Shown here piece by piece: positions 41,869 to 51,641 of a stretch of DNA of 51,641 nucleotides (the stretch's first letter is position 1; every line of letters begins with the position of its first letter). A program made the translations under genes and the position numbers. The DNA lies in NCBI GenBank assembly GCA_015680685.1, contig MNCI01029657.1:1-51641 (forward strand), written 5' to 3'. This DNA is from Gnetum montanum. Taxonomy: Eukaryota > Streptophyta > Gnetopsida > Gnetales > Gnetaceae. The notes below the pieces were generated by a model, which saw only the letters and a program-made list of their open reading frames with translations, searched no databases and had not been told where the DNA came from.

Positions 41869-43660
41869 ATGTCTTCTTCTAATAGGTGCTATGATACTAG
41901 ACCACCAATGCCTCAAGAATGTAAGATGGTATATACTCATCTAGATGTGTATGTGCCTAATTTCACCTTCATCCTACATTAGGATGAACAACTATGATGG
42001 TGAGATATGAATTGCAACATTGTAATGCCTTTCTATTGATCTATGCCTGAGATGCTACTTCAAACTCTTAGGAGGTTGGGCATCCAAGATCTTCAATATG
42101 AATAGGTTGTGCATGGTTATGACTACTAGGACTACTATCCCATTGAAACACAACGTAGAAGAGATTAACACCAAGAGAAGCACCATGAGATTATGAAGGG
42201 AAAATGTTTCACCAATCCCTTATTCCAGCTTAACCAAAATGACAATGAGAATCCTTCCTCTAGGGATTCTCAACATGAAGACTCTCCATCCCTTGTTATT
42301 GGCAATGGGGATGTGGCCCCAAATCTACAATCCACTATCAACAATCTAGGTTTAGGTAAAAATGGAAGTCAAGGTAGAGGCTTGGACAAGCATCAAGATG
42401 ATAAGAAAATTGATGAACGTGGCCATGAAAACTATAGAAGACTTGGAAGACACCATGGTGGTGATAGTCCTCTTCCCCCTTCATCCTCTTCATTTGCATC
42501 TTTTTCTTCCTCTTTTGGTTTTGACAAATGCCATAGAAAGAATAAGTGTGATGAAGGTAAACAAAAGGACAACAGTGATGATTTCTAGGCCCACCATGAA
42601 AGAAGGTATAATAGAGGACATCATCGATGTCATCAAAATAATGATAATGATGAGCCTTTTCTAGAAACCAAAAGCATGCTAAAAATATTACAAAGGTTGC
42701 AAAAATTCCAAACAAGGCATATGAGAGATAGTTGGATCAAATGACGTGATATGAACAATATTCCCAAATTTAAGGGGGGATATAACTCTAATCCATAAAC
42801 ATATCTTCAATATTTTCATGATGCTTATGCCTTACAAAATATTAAAAATGATTTGCAAAAATTAAAGCTATTTTCTAGGATACTCATCAAGGAAGCAGAA
42901 AGATGGTACTAGTCCTTGGAGCCAGAATCCATCTACAAGTGGACTACAATGCTATAGTTATTTAATGATAAATATTAGACATACTCTAGAGTGTCTAATT
43001 TATGAAGGTAGATCCAAGGATGATAGTAAGAAAACCATGAATCCTTGGATGCCACCATGTGTAGACACTATTCTCTCATACACTAATGGCCTAGCCATGG
43101 TTATTATCAACAGGAACAACTTCTATATATCATAGATGGACTTAGATAAGAAATGAAAAGGACTCTTGGGTCTATGCCCAAGGAAAACTATCAAAACTTA
43201 GAGCCCATCAAATTCAAAAGCTAATTAAGTAGGTAGTAAGAAAAAGAAGGAGAGTTAAGGAAACAAAAAAGTGTTGAAGAGTATAATAAGAACCCTTCCA
43301 ACAGAAAGAGGAAAGTCCAATTTTGTGATAGTGAGGAAGAATCACCACTTGATGAGGTGGTGAATAGAAAGACCTTATTGATTCAAAAATCTATGTCTAA
43401 GATTTTGGCCAAGGTAGATAAAATGTGAGATTCATTGGATGAAAAATTCCAAACTACTTTAAAAATCACCAAAGAATCAAGAGAGCAGGTAGTAATCATG
43501 ATCATAGGAGGTGGAAAGAAGCTAAACATGGCTACCAAAGTGGTAAGGGAAAGATTTCTATAGTAGGGGAAGTTGTGAAAACTAAATTAGATGATGATGG
43601 TGGGTGTGACATCTACTAATATGAACATTCTAAGGGATGTTCCCTATCATGTCACACTTA
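41869..43660 (+). pseudogene. Element H gag, broken
   Basis: ATG at 41869 (MSSSNRCYDT). An open middle part (42193-42588) is Ser- and charge-rich (KNGSQGRGLDKHQDDKK, PPSSSSFASFSSSFG). The capsid core at 42741-42990 has IPKFKGGYNSNP, YLQYFHDAYALQNIKND and LKLFSRILIKEAERWY. Four stops inside this core all sit where Gln is expected. A zinc-knuckle remnant (C-D-I, then a TAA, then Y-E-H-S-K-G-C) lies near 43607-43640. Gag would form the virus-like particle in which reverse transcription takes place. Confidence 0.72.
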
Positions 43661-44400
43661 CAGGAGTATGGGGTGTATGCTTTAAATCCATGACTAGCTA
43701 AAAGACAAATACCTAGAAGATTATCTTATCCTCAAGGCAATCTTAGGTAGTTCCATCAGCAACAATAATATTATCCAAGTGTAACTCCACCACAATTGTA
43801 TGAATAGTATCAATAGTGGCACCGACCATAGTCATAGGGGATGCTACCACCAAGGCAGCAGTACCCTTACAGGAAATCAAATTGATATGGGTATTATGTT
43901 TAGAAACCCCTATCTTCACATGATTCTTCCAATCATGTTTCTCCTTTCCAACATCACTACTACCCTCCCAAATACTATGGATATCATTCTCCACATTCTA
44001 TCCTTATCCTCCTCCTATTCCTATACATGTTCCTCCATCCTTAATGCAACTAGCACCTACTCCATCCATGTAGGATGAACTTCTAGCCTAGTTGCAACTA
44101 CCACCTGTTCCATCCATGCAAGGTGAACTTCTAGCCTAGTTGTAGCAACACAATGCTACCAGATCATCAATCTATAATAGGTTTATCAATCGAGGGGTTT
44201 GAAACCTCATGCTCATAAAAGACTATTCTTTTGACCCAACAACCCTACTAAGCCCACACAGACTCGGGTGGCTAGTCATCCTACTCCTACCTCATCCTCT
44301 ACAAGCCATTTCATTGGGTCCCCTTCAAACCAAATAGCCCAAAATCCATTTTTTTATACTTGCTCATGTTGTATCTAATTGAATCTAGGTTGGAAACCTT
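43661..44400 (+). pseudogene. Element H Pro/Gln/Tyr-rich gag-protease linker
   Basis: Corresponds to 5640-6290 of the truncated element. Two tandem copies of a short unit (ccatgtaggatgaacttctagcc and its repeat) at about 44066-44145 encode P-S-M-Q-x-E-L-like sequence with TAG at Gln positions. No stable open frame. Confidence 0.45.
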
Positions 44401-44429
44401 CCCAAGAAATTAGCTAATCCTCAGAGTCC

Positions 44430-45050
44430 TCTTATCTATTTACAAATTACTGGGAATGAATCATCTAAAGCTCTTATTGATTAAGGTTTTGGTATGAACT
44501 TGATTTCTCATGAGATGTATACTACTTGGAACTTGTCACCTCTCAAGAAGAGCAATATCATATTGGAATTGGTAGACCAGTCCATTACTATTCCATTAGG
44601 GCTGGTAGAAGACATTGTGACCACTATTCGTGGATAGTTCTATCTTGTTGATTTCCTAGTAATCAAGGTTCAGAATTGTAAAGAGGACTTCCCAATTATT
44701 ATGGGAAGGACATGGGTAAGCACTATTGATACACGAATGGGATTTAGAGATATTTCCCTAGAAATATCTAAGGAAAATGCATTAAAAAAATTAAGAAGAA
44801 GTGAGTTCCATGCATCATATATAGCAATACTAGATGTAATTGCATGCAAAAACTTTGGTCAGTGAAACAAGTATCTATTTCCACATGTAGGCAATGTGCA
44901 CATGAAGTAGATATTTAAAGGTGTTTGTACACAGAAGCCACAAAACAAGAGGGCACCTAGTGGCTAACCATTAATTCTAAAAGTAGCACAATGTGCATGG
45001 AACCTACTAAGAGCTTGACATGTGCTTATATCATAGGCATGGATGAACTA
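44430..45050 (+). pseudogene. Element H aspartic protease, broken
   Basis: The frame reads A-L-I-D, stop, G-F-G-M-N-L-I-S (a stop sits in the D-x-G active site), then ITIPLGLVEDIVTTI, FPIIMGRTWVSTI and LEISKEN. The order and spacing match F and the truncated element. It is followed by a spacer with YTEATKQEGT. Confidence 0.68.
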
Positions 45051-45600
45051 GAGCAAGTTCATCACCAACTCTCTAATGATGAAAATGATAATACCAATTG
45101 GGTAGAGTTGGAGATCCTTGAGAATTTCAAATAAGAGCCCCTATAGTTGAAAGCTCTACCTGCCAACTTGGAATATGCATTCTTGAAAAATGGCAAGTCA
45201 ATCATACTTAATGCCAAACTTGCTTCCAAGTAGAAAGAAAAACTATTAAAAGTGGTCAACAGATGGCCAATCACCTTTGCTTGATCATATCCTAAACTCA
45301 CTAGAATTGATCCATGGATATGCTAGCACCACATTTACACTAATCTATCCATGAAGCCAAGGAGGTAACCACAATGATGGTTGAACCCAAAATTAAAGAA
45401 AACCGTCAAAAAGGAGATTGAGCAACTCCTTAAGGCAAGTTTCATCTACCCCATTGCAGATAGCGAGTGATCAACCCACTCATGATAGTGCCAAATAAAG
45501 GTTATAAATCGTAGGTTTGTATCGATTTCAAGGTCTTAAGCATGGCAACATTCAAAGATAATTTTTCATTGTCATTCATTAATCAAGTGTTAGTGCACCT
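45051..45600 (+). pseudogene. Element H pol: RT N-terminal part, truncated
   Basis: Reads LKALPANLEYAFLKNGK and KEKLLKVVNRWPITFA, the linker ahead of RT in this group, then in other frames KKEIEQLLKA-like, FIYPIADSE and MATFKDNFSLSF. These are the first RT motifs. The match to F's RT ends near 45595 (NQVL), before the catalytic FMDD box, and unrelated sequence follows. Confidence 0.65.
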
Positions 45601-46455
45601 AAACATGTGACCATTCCCCCTTGTCATATTTCCCTATCCTATTATGATGATAAAATATTAAATTCCAAATAGATTGTTTGAAGAAATTTAAACATAGCAA
45701 TCTATGGGTTTTCTAAGTCAATAAGGCATTGCTCATTTAGTTTGCTAGTCACAACTTCAATTCCAAATGGTGTGTTAGATACCTTCCATCTACAGGCATG
45801 GTAAAAACATATGTTTAGGACTAAGTCATCAAATAGATAGCCAGCCATAGGATATCATCATTGAATCCTTTGTCTACCTTAATTGTCAGCCCATTGTAGA
45901 TGGGATAAAGGCACCAAGATGATGAACCTAAGGGTTTGTTAAGTAACTTACCTTTGCAATTATGACTCTTGTACTCTAATGGGTATGTGCTACAGTCTCC
46001 ATAGTAGCATACACTCTAAAAGAACAAGACAATGCCCATTTGGAATATGCTCAACTTCAATAAAGGGCATCAAGTACCTTCAACTACTGCTCCAACAAAG
46101 TTAAAGCATGTTTAAAGGAAAAATGGGCTAGGTCAAAGAGCAAATAAATAGGAAGTTCCATTCCTTCTGTTTGTGAATAAAAGTAGCACAATTTTAATTG
46201 AGTCTAGGTTTATGTCTCTAAATCTATCATTTTACTATTAGCAAGTTAGTTCATTAGTTCTTTCATTAGCATAGTGGTGAGCCCATCAAAATAATGTCTA
46301 TGTACAATAATATTCTACAAACATGCATGTCTTTGTATCACCCATTCATTTCTGTTATTCGTGAATTTTATGTTGATATATCATGAAAATATTAAAAAAA
46401 GAAAAACAGAAATAACTTTGTTGAATTTTTTAGTATTTGCACAAACCGTTCATAC
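45601..46455. other. No gene supported; beyond the element H breakpoint
   Basis: AT-rich with no clear coding frame or LTR. The part directly below 46456 carries the donor gtatga of the host exon on the minus strand, so this is probably intron of that gene with older repeat debris. Confidence 0.35.
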
Positions 46456-46720
46456 CTGCTTTCATGTTCAATAGGAGATCCCAGTATATGCTTCATGGCA
46501 CATTGTGATTCCCTGGACTCCATTGCTTTTACTAGGATGTTAAGTCCATGCTGAAGTGACCAGACACAACAAATTGCATAGTGCCTTGCAGTAACTTCCT
46601 GCATAGCATAATCCAGGAGACAGCTGCTGGAATTTTCCATTGATCCTAAAACATTTGAAGGAAAATCCATGCCTGAATCCACTGGATTTTGGAGAATGTG
46701 TTGTAGAGATGAGACGATAA
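46456..46720 (-). CDS. Host gene internal exon (unidentified protein), second of two
   Basis: 265 bp between the acceptor tttgtttcag (above 46720) and the donor AGCAG|GTATGA (below 46456). The frame has no stop and reads VSSLQHILQNPVDSGMDF, LLDYAMQEVTARHYAIC and WSLQHGLNILVKAMES. The sequence is Leu-rich and helical, like an armadillo/HEAT-type repeat protein. It starts with two bases that complete the codon left open by the exon at 46808-46967, and it ends in phase 2. I do not recognise the family; a large plant helical-repeat protein, such as a Mediator-type subunit, is possible but unsupported. Confidence 0.6.
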
Positions 46721-46807
46721 CTGAAACAAAAAGCATGTTAGCTGCTTATTTTTGGTTATATTTGACATATAAATTCTCAGTTTCTTTGAATGCATTTGAT
46801 CGCTTAC

Positions 46808-46967
46808 ATGAAGGCTCATGACTTCTTGGGCAGTTATAATCCATCTCACTAACTACAGAAATTACTGTAGCAATCTGATGGTCACTGAGATCAATAGCTC
46901 GCAGTAAAAATTCTAAAAGCAGCTTTCTCGGTTCTGCAAGTGTTGAAGATGAAAATTCTGGAAGGCC
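46808..46967 (-). CDS. Host gene internal exon (unidentified protein), first of two
   Basis: 160 bp between the acceptor aacatgtag (above 46967) and the donor CAT|GTAAGC (below 46808). It is open throughout and reads EFSSSTLAEPRKLLLEFLL, AIDLSDHQIATVISVVSE and MDYNCPRSHEPS. It ends with one base of a codon, which the next exon completes, so the 87-bp intron between them (46721-46807) is phase-consistent. Intact reading frames and good splice sites suggest a living gene, or one that died recently. Further exons must lie beyond large introns or outside the window. Confidence 0.62.
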
Positions 46968-47014
46968 CTACATGTTATGAACTCTTTTTATGCCATTAAC
47001 ATTTCTAAATTAGA

Positions 47015-47123
47015 ATGGTCCTTTACTACTTACAGAAAATGCAACGAGAGGGAAGTTTACAAAAGCAANATGGTCCTTTACTACTTACAGAAAATGCAAC
47101 GAGAGGGAAGTTTACAAAAGCAA
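47015..47123. repeat. 54-bp exact duplication across a single N (assembly join)
   Basis: Bases 47015-47068 recur exactly at 47070-47123, with N at 47069. It is the same artefact type as at 13236. Confidence 0.85.
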
Positions 47124-47229
47124 TAATGAACTCAATATATCACGTTTTCAGAAAGAAACAAATAACTTTTAAACTATTGTACCTTTGGGAACAAGGGATC
47201 GGATGCTTTGGGTATGGGACTGGGTGTCT

Positions 47230-47320
47230 GAGCTGTTGGCCCCACACCGACGGTGATGCCCGTGGTGGTCCATGGGGGATCCGGGGTTGGGGTCTGTCGT
47301 CGGTGTGGGGCCAACAGCTC
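47230..47320. repeat. GC-rich 23-bp perfect hairpin
   Basis: Bases 47230-47252 are the exact reverse complement of 47298-47320, with a 45-bp GC-rich loop. The arm core is GTTGGCCCCACACCGACG. The surrounding DNA is AT-rich. It lies upstream of the host exons on the minus strand, probably in an intron. It could be the end of a small transposon, a small-RNA precursor or a SINE part. Confidence 0.75.
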
Positions 47321-47343
47321 TGGCCTAGGCTGTATTGATGTAT

Positions 47344-47383
47344 AACCTTCTTTTGGGGAATACAACCTTCTTTTTGGGAATAC
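47344..47383. repeat. Two tandem 20-bp units next to the hairpin
   Basis: aaccttcttttggggaatac (47344-47363) is followed by a copy with one change (47364-47383). It may be the tail of the same small element as the hairpin. Confidence 0.7.
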
Positions 47384-47502
47384 AATTAGCTTGCTTGTTT
47401 CCAAAAAAAAGATATTATAACACAGTATTACGCACTGAATCCAATCTATGACATGGAGTTTTTAAATCAAAAATCTTACCAATATGCTAATACCTTATTC
47501 TT

Positions 47503-47524
47503 TTATATATATATATATATATAT
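47503..47524. repeat. (TA)n microsatellite
   Basis: About eleven TA units. Confidence 0.8.
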
Positions 47525-47869
47525 GTAACAAATAAAATGGAGGTGTTACAAAATATATTTATTTTCATAAATTAAATATTTTTTGGTATTGTTGATTCTG
47601 AGAAATTGAAGACTAAATTTTTGTTCCATATTTTTTTGTTTTGTGATTTCTTTATAGAATAAATGTGAAAATAAAACTAAAACTAACATTTTTTACTTAC
47701 TTGAGAATTCATTTGGTGGAATTTTTTTAAAAAAATTTATAACTCAATGCTGCTCAACGACATCAAACTATGACCATTTAGAGATTTGGTTATTATGATT
47801 CAAAATTCTCATCATTGGTAGGCTCAAATATAAAAAGTAGATGAATATACTTAGGATGTTTGACTAAAA

Positions 47870-49610
47870 ACATTATAGTAAAAATCATTTTTATTTTTTG
47901 CTTTTTGCTACTTTGCACCTAAAGAAAGTACTCTATATGAACAAGAAGACTTGTCAAAAGATTTTCCTAGCATGGATATTGCTAGTTTTCCTTTAAAAAA
48001 AATTTCTTTGTGGTGACTTTAATGTTAAAGAGTGAGTTTTAATTAGATAATTATTAGTCGCTAAATTTTTTGGCTTTTTAAAATATGAAAAGTGTGCATA
48101 ATGGAATTGTTGCTTTGAAGATCAAAAATTCAATCCCAAGGAAAAACATTTATTGGGCACACTACAATGACTAGATTAATTGGTTCTAAATGGCATCACT
48201 TTTGTAAAATTGTAAGGTAACTCTAATATTGATTTTCTTCTTTCTAGCCTAGAAAATGTTACCAACATCAAGTGTTTTGAAGTAGATGAAAAAATAATTT
48301 ACTCTTGTTATCATCATTTATACCTTATGTTATTGAAAGAGACACTACACATTAGATATAATCACTATACCATAACTAGGAAAGACGAATGAGAAATTTT
48401 AAAACGAAATTCAAATGATGTGGAATCCAAATGTAAGTCTTCCAAAAACTCTAATTACAAGTATCATAAATATTTTCAAATATTAGAATACAAATAATCA
48501 ACAATAGTTTGATAATGAATGTAAGACTATTAAATTGTCATTAAATACTCAAAAATCACTAGAGACTATCAAGTCATGTAAAAATTTGATTCAAAATAAT
48601 AAGATAGAATTTGTCAAACAAAGGAAAACTAGTTTATTACAAATGACAAAGAAATATCTCAAATTTTTTTTTTAACATTTAGTTCAAATCAACACTACTT
48701 TTTATCTCTCAAAGATATTAAAAACTGTTATCAAACTTTGCTTCATGGCAATATCAAAATGGAAGAGTTTCATATCAACGATAATAAATAAAAGTTACTT
48801 ATACAAGTGGTGTTAAGGGGGTGTTGGAACTTGATATAAGTGAAACATATGCACGCCCCAAGATTTATAGAAGTTTAGAACTCAGTGCTACCTAGTATAA
48901 TTAAACATGTGACTTGGGGTTACTAGGTCAAGACCTTTACCACTAGGCTAACACATCATTGTTAGAAAATAAATGGTGTATCAATAAAGTAGTTATTCTC
49001 TTTGAGAAATTTGACAAAAAAAAAGAAGATATAATCATAGACTAATTGTAATCAACAATATTTTTACCAAACTTTTGGGTACAATTTTCGAATCTATACT
49101 TAGAAGATGAGCTAAAGAAAAAAAAGATATGTAAATTTTCCAAATAAGATAGGTAACACCATTATACCACAAAACATCTCATCACTTTAAAATATACTAT
49201 TAATAAAACAAAATGTTCACAAAATAAAACATTATCTATGTTCTAAATTTCTATAAAGCCTATGATTTAGTCATTCAAAGTAAGTTATGGAGGTGATTTG
49301 AAATTTTTGAAGTTCTTATAACCTTGTTATTTACCATCCATAAACATTGTAAATATGTATGCATTCAATTTAAAAATTGGCAAAACAAATTTATTTAATT
49401 TTTTTGTTGGTATTAAATAGCAATGCCTTATTTCTCTTAATTTGTTTAGGCTTTTATTCATAAACTTAAAGAGTAGATGCATAAAATACCAACTCAATTT
49501 GTAATTACAATTGGAAATAGTATTATTAACATTATGCTTTATGTTAATGATGTTGTTTTAATTTCAATCTTAATAGAAGGATTGTAACAAATGCTTAATA
49601 TTCCTAATAA
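47870..49610 (+). pseudogene. LINE ORF2 remnant (endonuclease and reverse transcriptase)
   Basis: An endonuclease part has A-P-K-E-S, then S-L-C-G-D-F-N-V-K-E (G-D-F-N at 48012-48023), a hallmark of LINE endonucleases. A Y-H-H-L-like remnant follows near 48310. The RT part ends with I-M-L-Y-V-N-D-V-V-L-I-S (49537-49566), where the catalytic Y-A-D-D has become Y-V-N-D. Everything between is full of stops and frameshifts, and the region is very AT-rich. It is older and more decayed than the LINE at 3705. Confidence 0.55.
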
Positions 49611-51259
49611 CTTTTATTAACATTCAATGTTAGAGTTTTGGTTTATACCTTATGGGCAACTCTAATTACCAAGGATAATTATAATTAAATTTATAATATT
49701 CATCAATTTTTGAAATATAGTTATTCATAAACCTAAATAATTCATAGTAGACTCTTTAGTCACTTTTTAATATCAATTTTCTTTACAGAAGTTTTTCTTA
49801 TTGGTCTTATGAATGAGACTAAGTTCCTTTGCATTCACAATCATGTGTATACTTGTTAACAGCTTTTTCATTCATAAACTTAGTATGTTACGATGGACAA
49901 CTACTTATTCCATAGCCTATCTTTCCTTTTTTGGATACTATGCCTACACATTTCTACAATTCTTATCTCCTTTATGACTACATTACAATGTGCATCATCA
50001 TGCTCAACCTTCCATTGAATTTTCTATATTCTTCATGAATTGGATACAATACCTACTTTCTTATGAACTACTTATTTCATCATAAGCTTCTTTGTACTTT
50101 ACTTTTTACCTTTTGGCTTACCACTCACTAGCTTGTGTTTCTTTACCTTTACGATTTGTTTGCGTCTTTCATTCATCAAATTTTATATTAAGGTACTATC
50201 TTTTGTAAAATGTATTTTACATACTTCATATCATTTTTTATGTACACACACTTTTCACAATGTCTCATTTACATCTTACATACATTCCAAGAGGATATGA
50301 TGTTTTCATTTACAACTTATATTTCCTCACTTAAGTACTATATAAAACTAATGATTAAGCATTATCAACCTTAACTAAGGTCTAACAATCATCTTCAAGC
50401 ATTAGATTCATAATTGTAGTTATTTATTCATTAAAAATTCAATAAGTGGCTTTAGCTTAAATGAAATTAAATTTAAAATAACAAATTTACAAGTGTTTAT
50501 ATGTGTCCTCATGGTGGCCAATCACGAATATACATAATCACGTACATAGATATATTCTCCCATTCAATCAAGTATTCATTGATAAATGAAGACTAGAAAG
50601 TGATTAATAGTTTTAATTTCCTTAATATTGAAGGAATGCATGAAGAAATGAAAATTAGAATTAACTTTAGGAAAGATCAAAGAGTACCCACTTGGAATAT
50701 ATCCAAACTAGATTCAAACTTTACAAGATAAGAATTTCATTTATCATAACATCTAACAATGTTGCAAATGGTATTAGTGTTAGGATAAACTATTTTGTAT
50801 ATTCTCTGACTTCTAAGCCTTTAATCTTATTCCTTAAATTTTGTATTTAGTCTTTACATATAATAAGTTGAATTTTTTTCTCTATAATTTCCTTTTGTAT
50901 ATCTATGGTTATCTTCTACATAGCATGCATACAATTTTTTGTTTCTTCTAAATTAACATGTAATGGGTTATTTTCTATGACTAATTCATCATTAGTCTCA
51001 TGGACAATCTTCAAATCTTCTAACAATACATCATATAGTCTTTTCTATTCTTTTGTAGCCTTGTAACATTACTACTTAATAGAAACTATATCAATTAAAA
51101 TTTTCTTCTCTTAAAGTACTTGTAGCTAATCTAGCAAAGTTATTTGAGGCCTCTTCTCTAGCTTGTATTGGTAAACCTTTGCAGCATAATCTTTGAATTA
51201 AATCTTCATAGTATTATACTTGTTCCATCTTAGCTAAACTTTAGATTATCATTACTTTT
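49611..51259. other. AT-rich non-coding stretch
   Basis: No coding signal, RNA gene or transposon end recognised. Composition is very AT-rich with T-rich runs. Confidence 0.4.
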
Positions 51260-51641
51260 ACTCATCTTTTGACAAAGACAACTTTTATAAAACTTAGGTC
51301 AAGTTATTCATCTTTTCTTTTACGTAGACCTTAGTGCCTACATAATGCAACATGGACTCATCTTCTGACAAAGAAAACTTTTATAAAACTTAGGTCAAGT
51401 TATTCATCTTTTCTTTTACGTAGACCTTAGTGCCTACATAATGCAACATAGACTCATCTTTTGACAAAGACAACTTTTATAAAACTTAGGTCAAGTTATT
51501 CATCTTTTCTTTTACGTAGACCTTAGTGCCTACATAATGCAACATGGACTCATCTTCTGACAAAGAAAACTTTTATAAAACTTAGGTCAAGTTATTCATC
51601 TTTTCTTTTACGTAGACCTTAGTGCCTACATAATGCAACAT
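51260..51641. repeat. 96-bp tandem repeat, about four copies, runs off the window
   Basis: Units start at 51260, 51356, 51452 and 51548, exactly 96 bp apart. Units 1 and 3 share ttttgacaaagacaac, and units 2 and 4 share ttctgacaaagaaaac, so the true repeating unit is a 192-bp dimer. It begins abruptly after non-repetitive DNA and continues beyond the right edge. Confidence 0.9.

Noticed and set aside
42338-42715. 125-codon minus-strand frame, His/Tyr-rich
   Set aside because: It is antisense to the Ser/charge-rich part of element H gag, where F and the other copies show the plus-strand frame is the real one.
47140-47404. Overlapping Pro-rich open frames on both strands
   Set aside because: They arise from the GC-rich hairpin. 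A perfect inverted repeat gives matching open frames on both strands without being a gene.
51260-51641. CRISPR-like array
   Set aside because: The 96-bp units are contiguous, with no unique spacers, and the setting is a plant nuclear genome.
1-51641. tRNA, rRNA or other structured RNA genes
   Set aside because: No cloverleaf with the usual A and B box motifs or rRNA-like stretch was recognised by eye. A covariance-model scan would be decisive.

Overview
This is a gene-poor, retrotransposon-dominated stretch of a plant nuclear genome. Decayed Ty3/Gypsy, Ty1/Copia and LINE elements nested in one another, heavy C-to-T decay and a few orphan exons suggest a very large plant genome, perhaps a conifer. 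The species is an inference. Two single-N joins flanked by exact duplications point to a scaffolded assembly.

Layout. 1-870: an exon of an expansin-like A gene (minus) and the last exon of an unidentified gene (plus). 1767-9771: a wreck made of a minus-strand LTR stump split by a solo LTR (1883-2705, TSD TCCAG), a minus-strand ORF2 tail, a LINE 3' part, a Gypsy gag-protease remnant and its 3' LTR (8949-9771). 9772-13000: LTR-like DNA, a PPR pseudogene (plus) and a coding-like minus-strand stretch. 13096-14527: Copia gag-protease fragment. 14545-41715: a nest. Element G (minus) has its 3' LTR split by element F (minus, 14771-36743, about 22 kb including insert). F has its 5' LTR split by element CD (plus, 28315-36309, TSD AGCTT). 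Element H (plus, LTR 40798-41715) sits in G's interior. H runs gag-protease-start of RT to about 45600 and is then cut off. 46456-46967: two phase-matched host exons (minus). 47230-47320: a GC-rich hairpin. 47870-49610: a decayed LINE. 51260-51641: a 96-bp tandem repeat running off the end.

The Gypsy elements form one group. They share LTR ends (TGATG...TCATCA), a primer-binding site of the Athila/Tat type, gag and protease (F also RT/RNase H/integrase), and a long downstream ORF2 with a W-P/E-W-Y domain, a coiled coil and a conserved -TI stop. F carries the full pol; CD and the element ending at 8948 lack RT and integrase and look non-autonomous.

The most unusual signal is in the LTR promoters. 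Short boxes, GATATC-like in one LTR group and TCGATG-like in the other, are placed at the same rigid pitch: 14, 20, 14, then 24 bp to TATAAATA. The box sequences differ between groups but the spacing is kept. A second, shorter array of the same kind, ending in its own TATA box, lies inside CD, F and G upstream of ORF2. ORF2's ATG follows directly on a possible 3' splice site in CD and G. This suggests a dedicated internal promoter with a spliced leader for ORF2.
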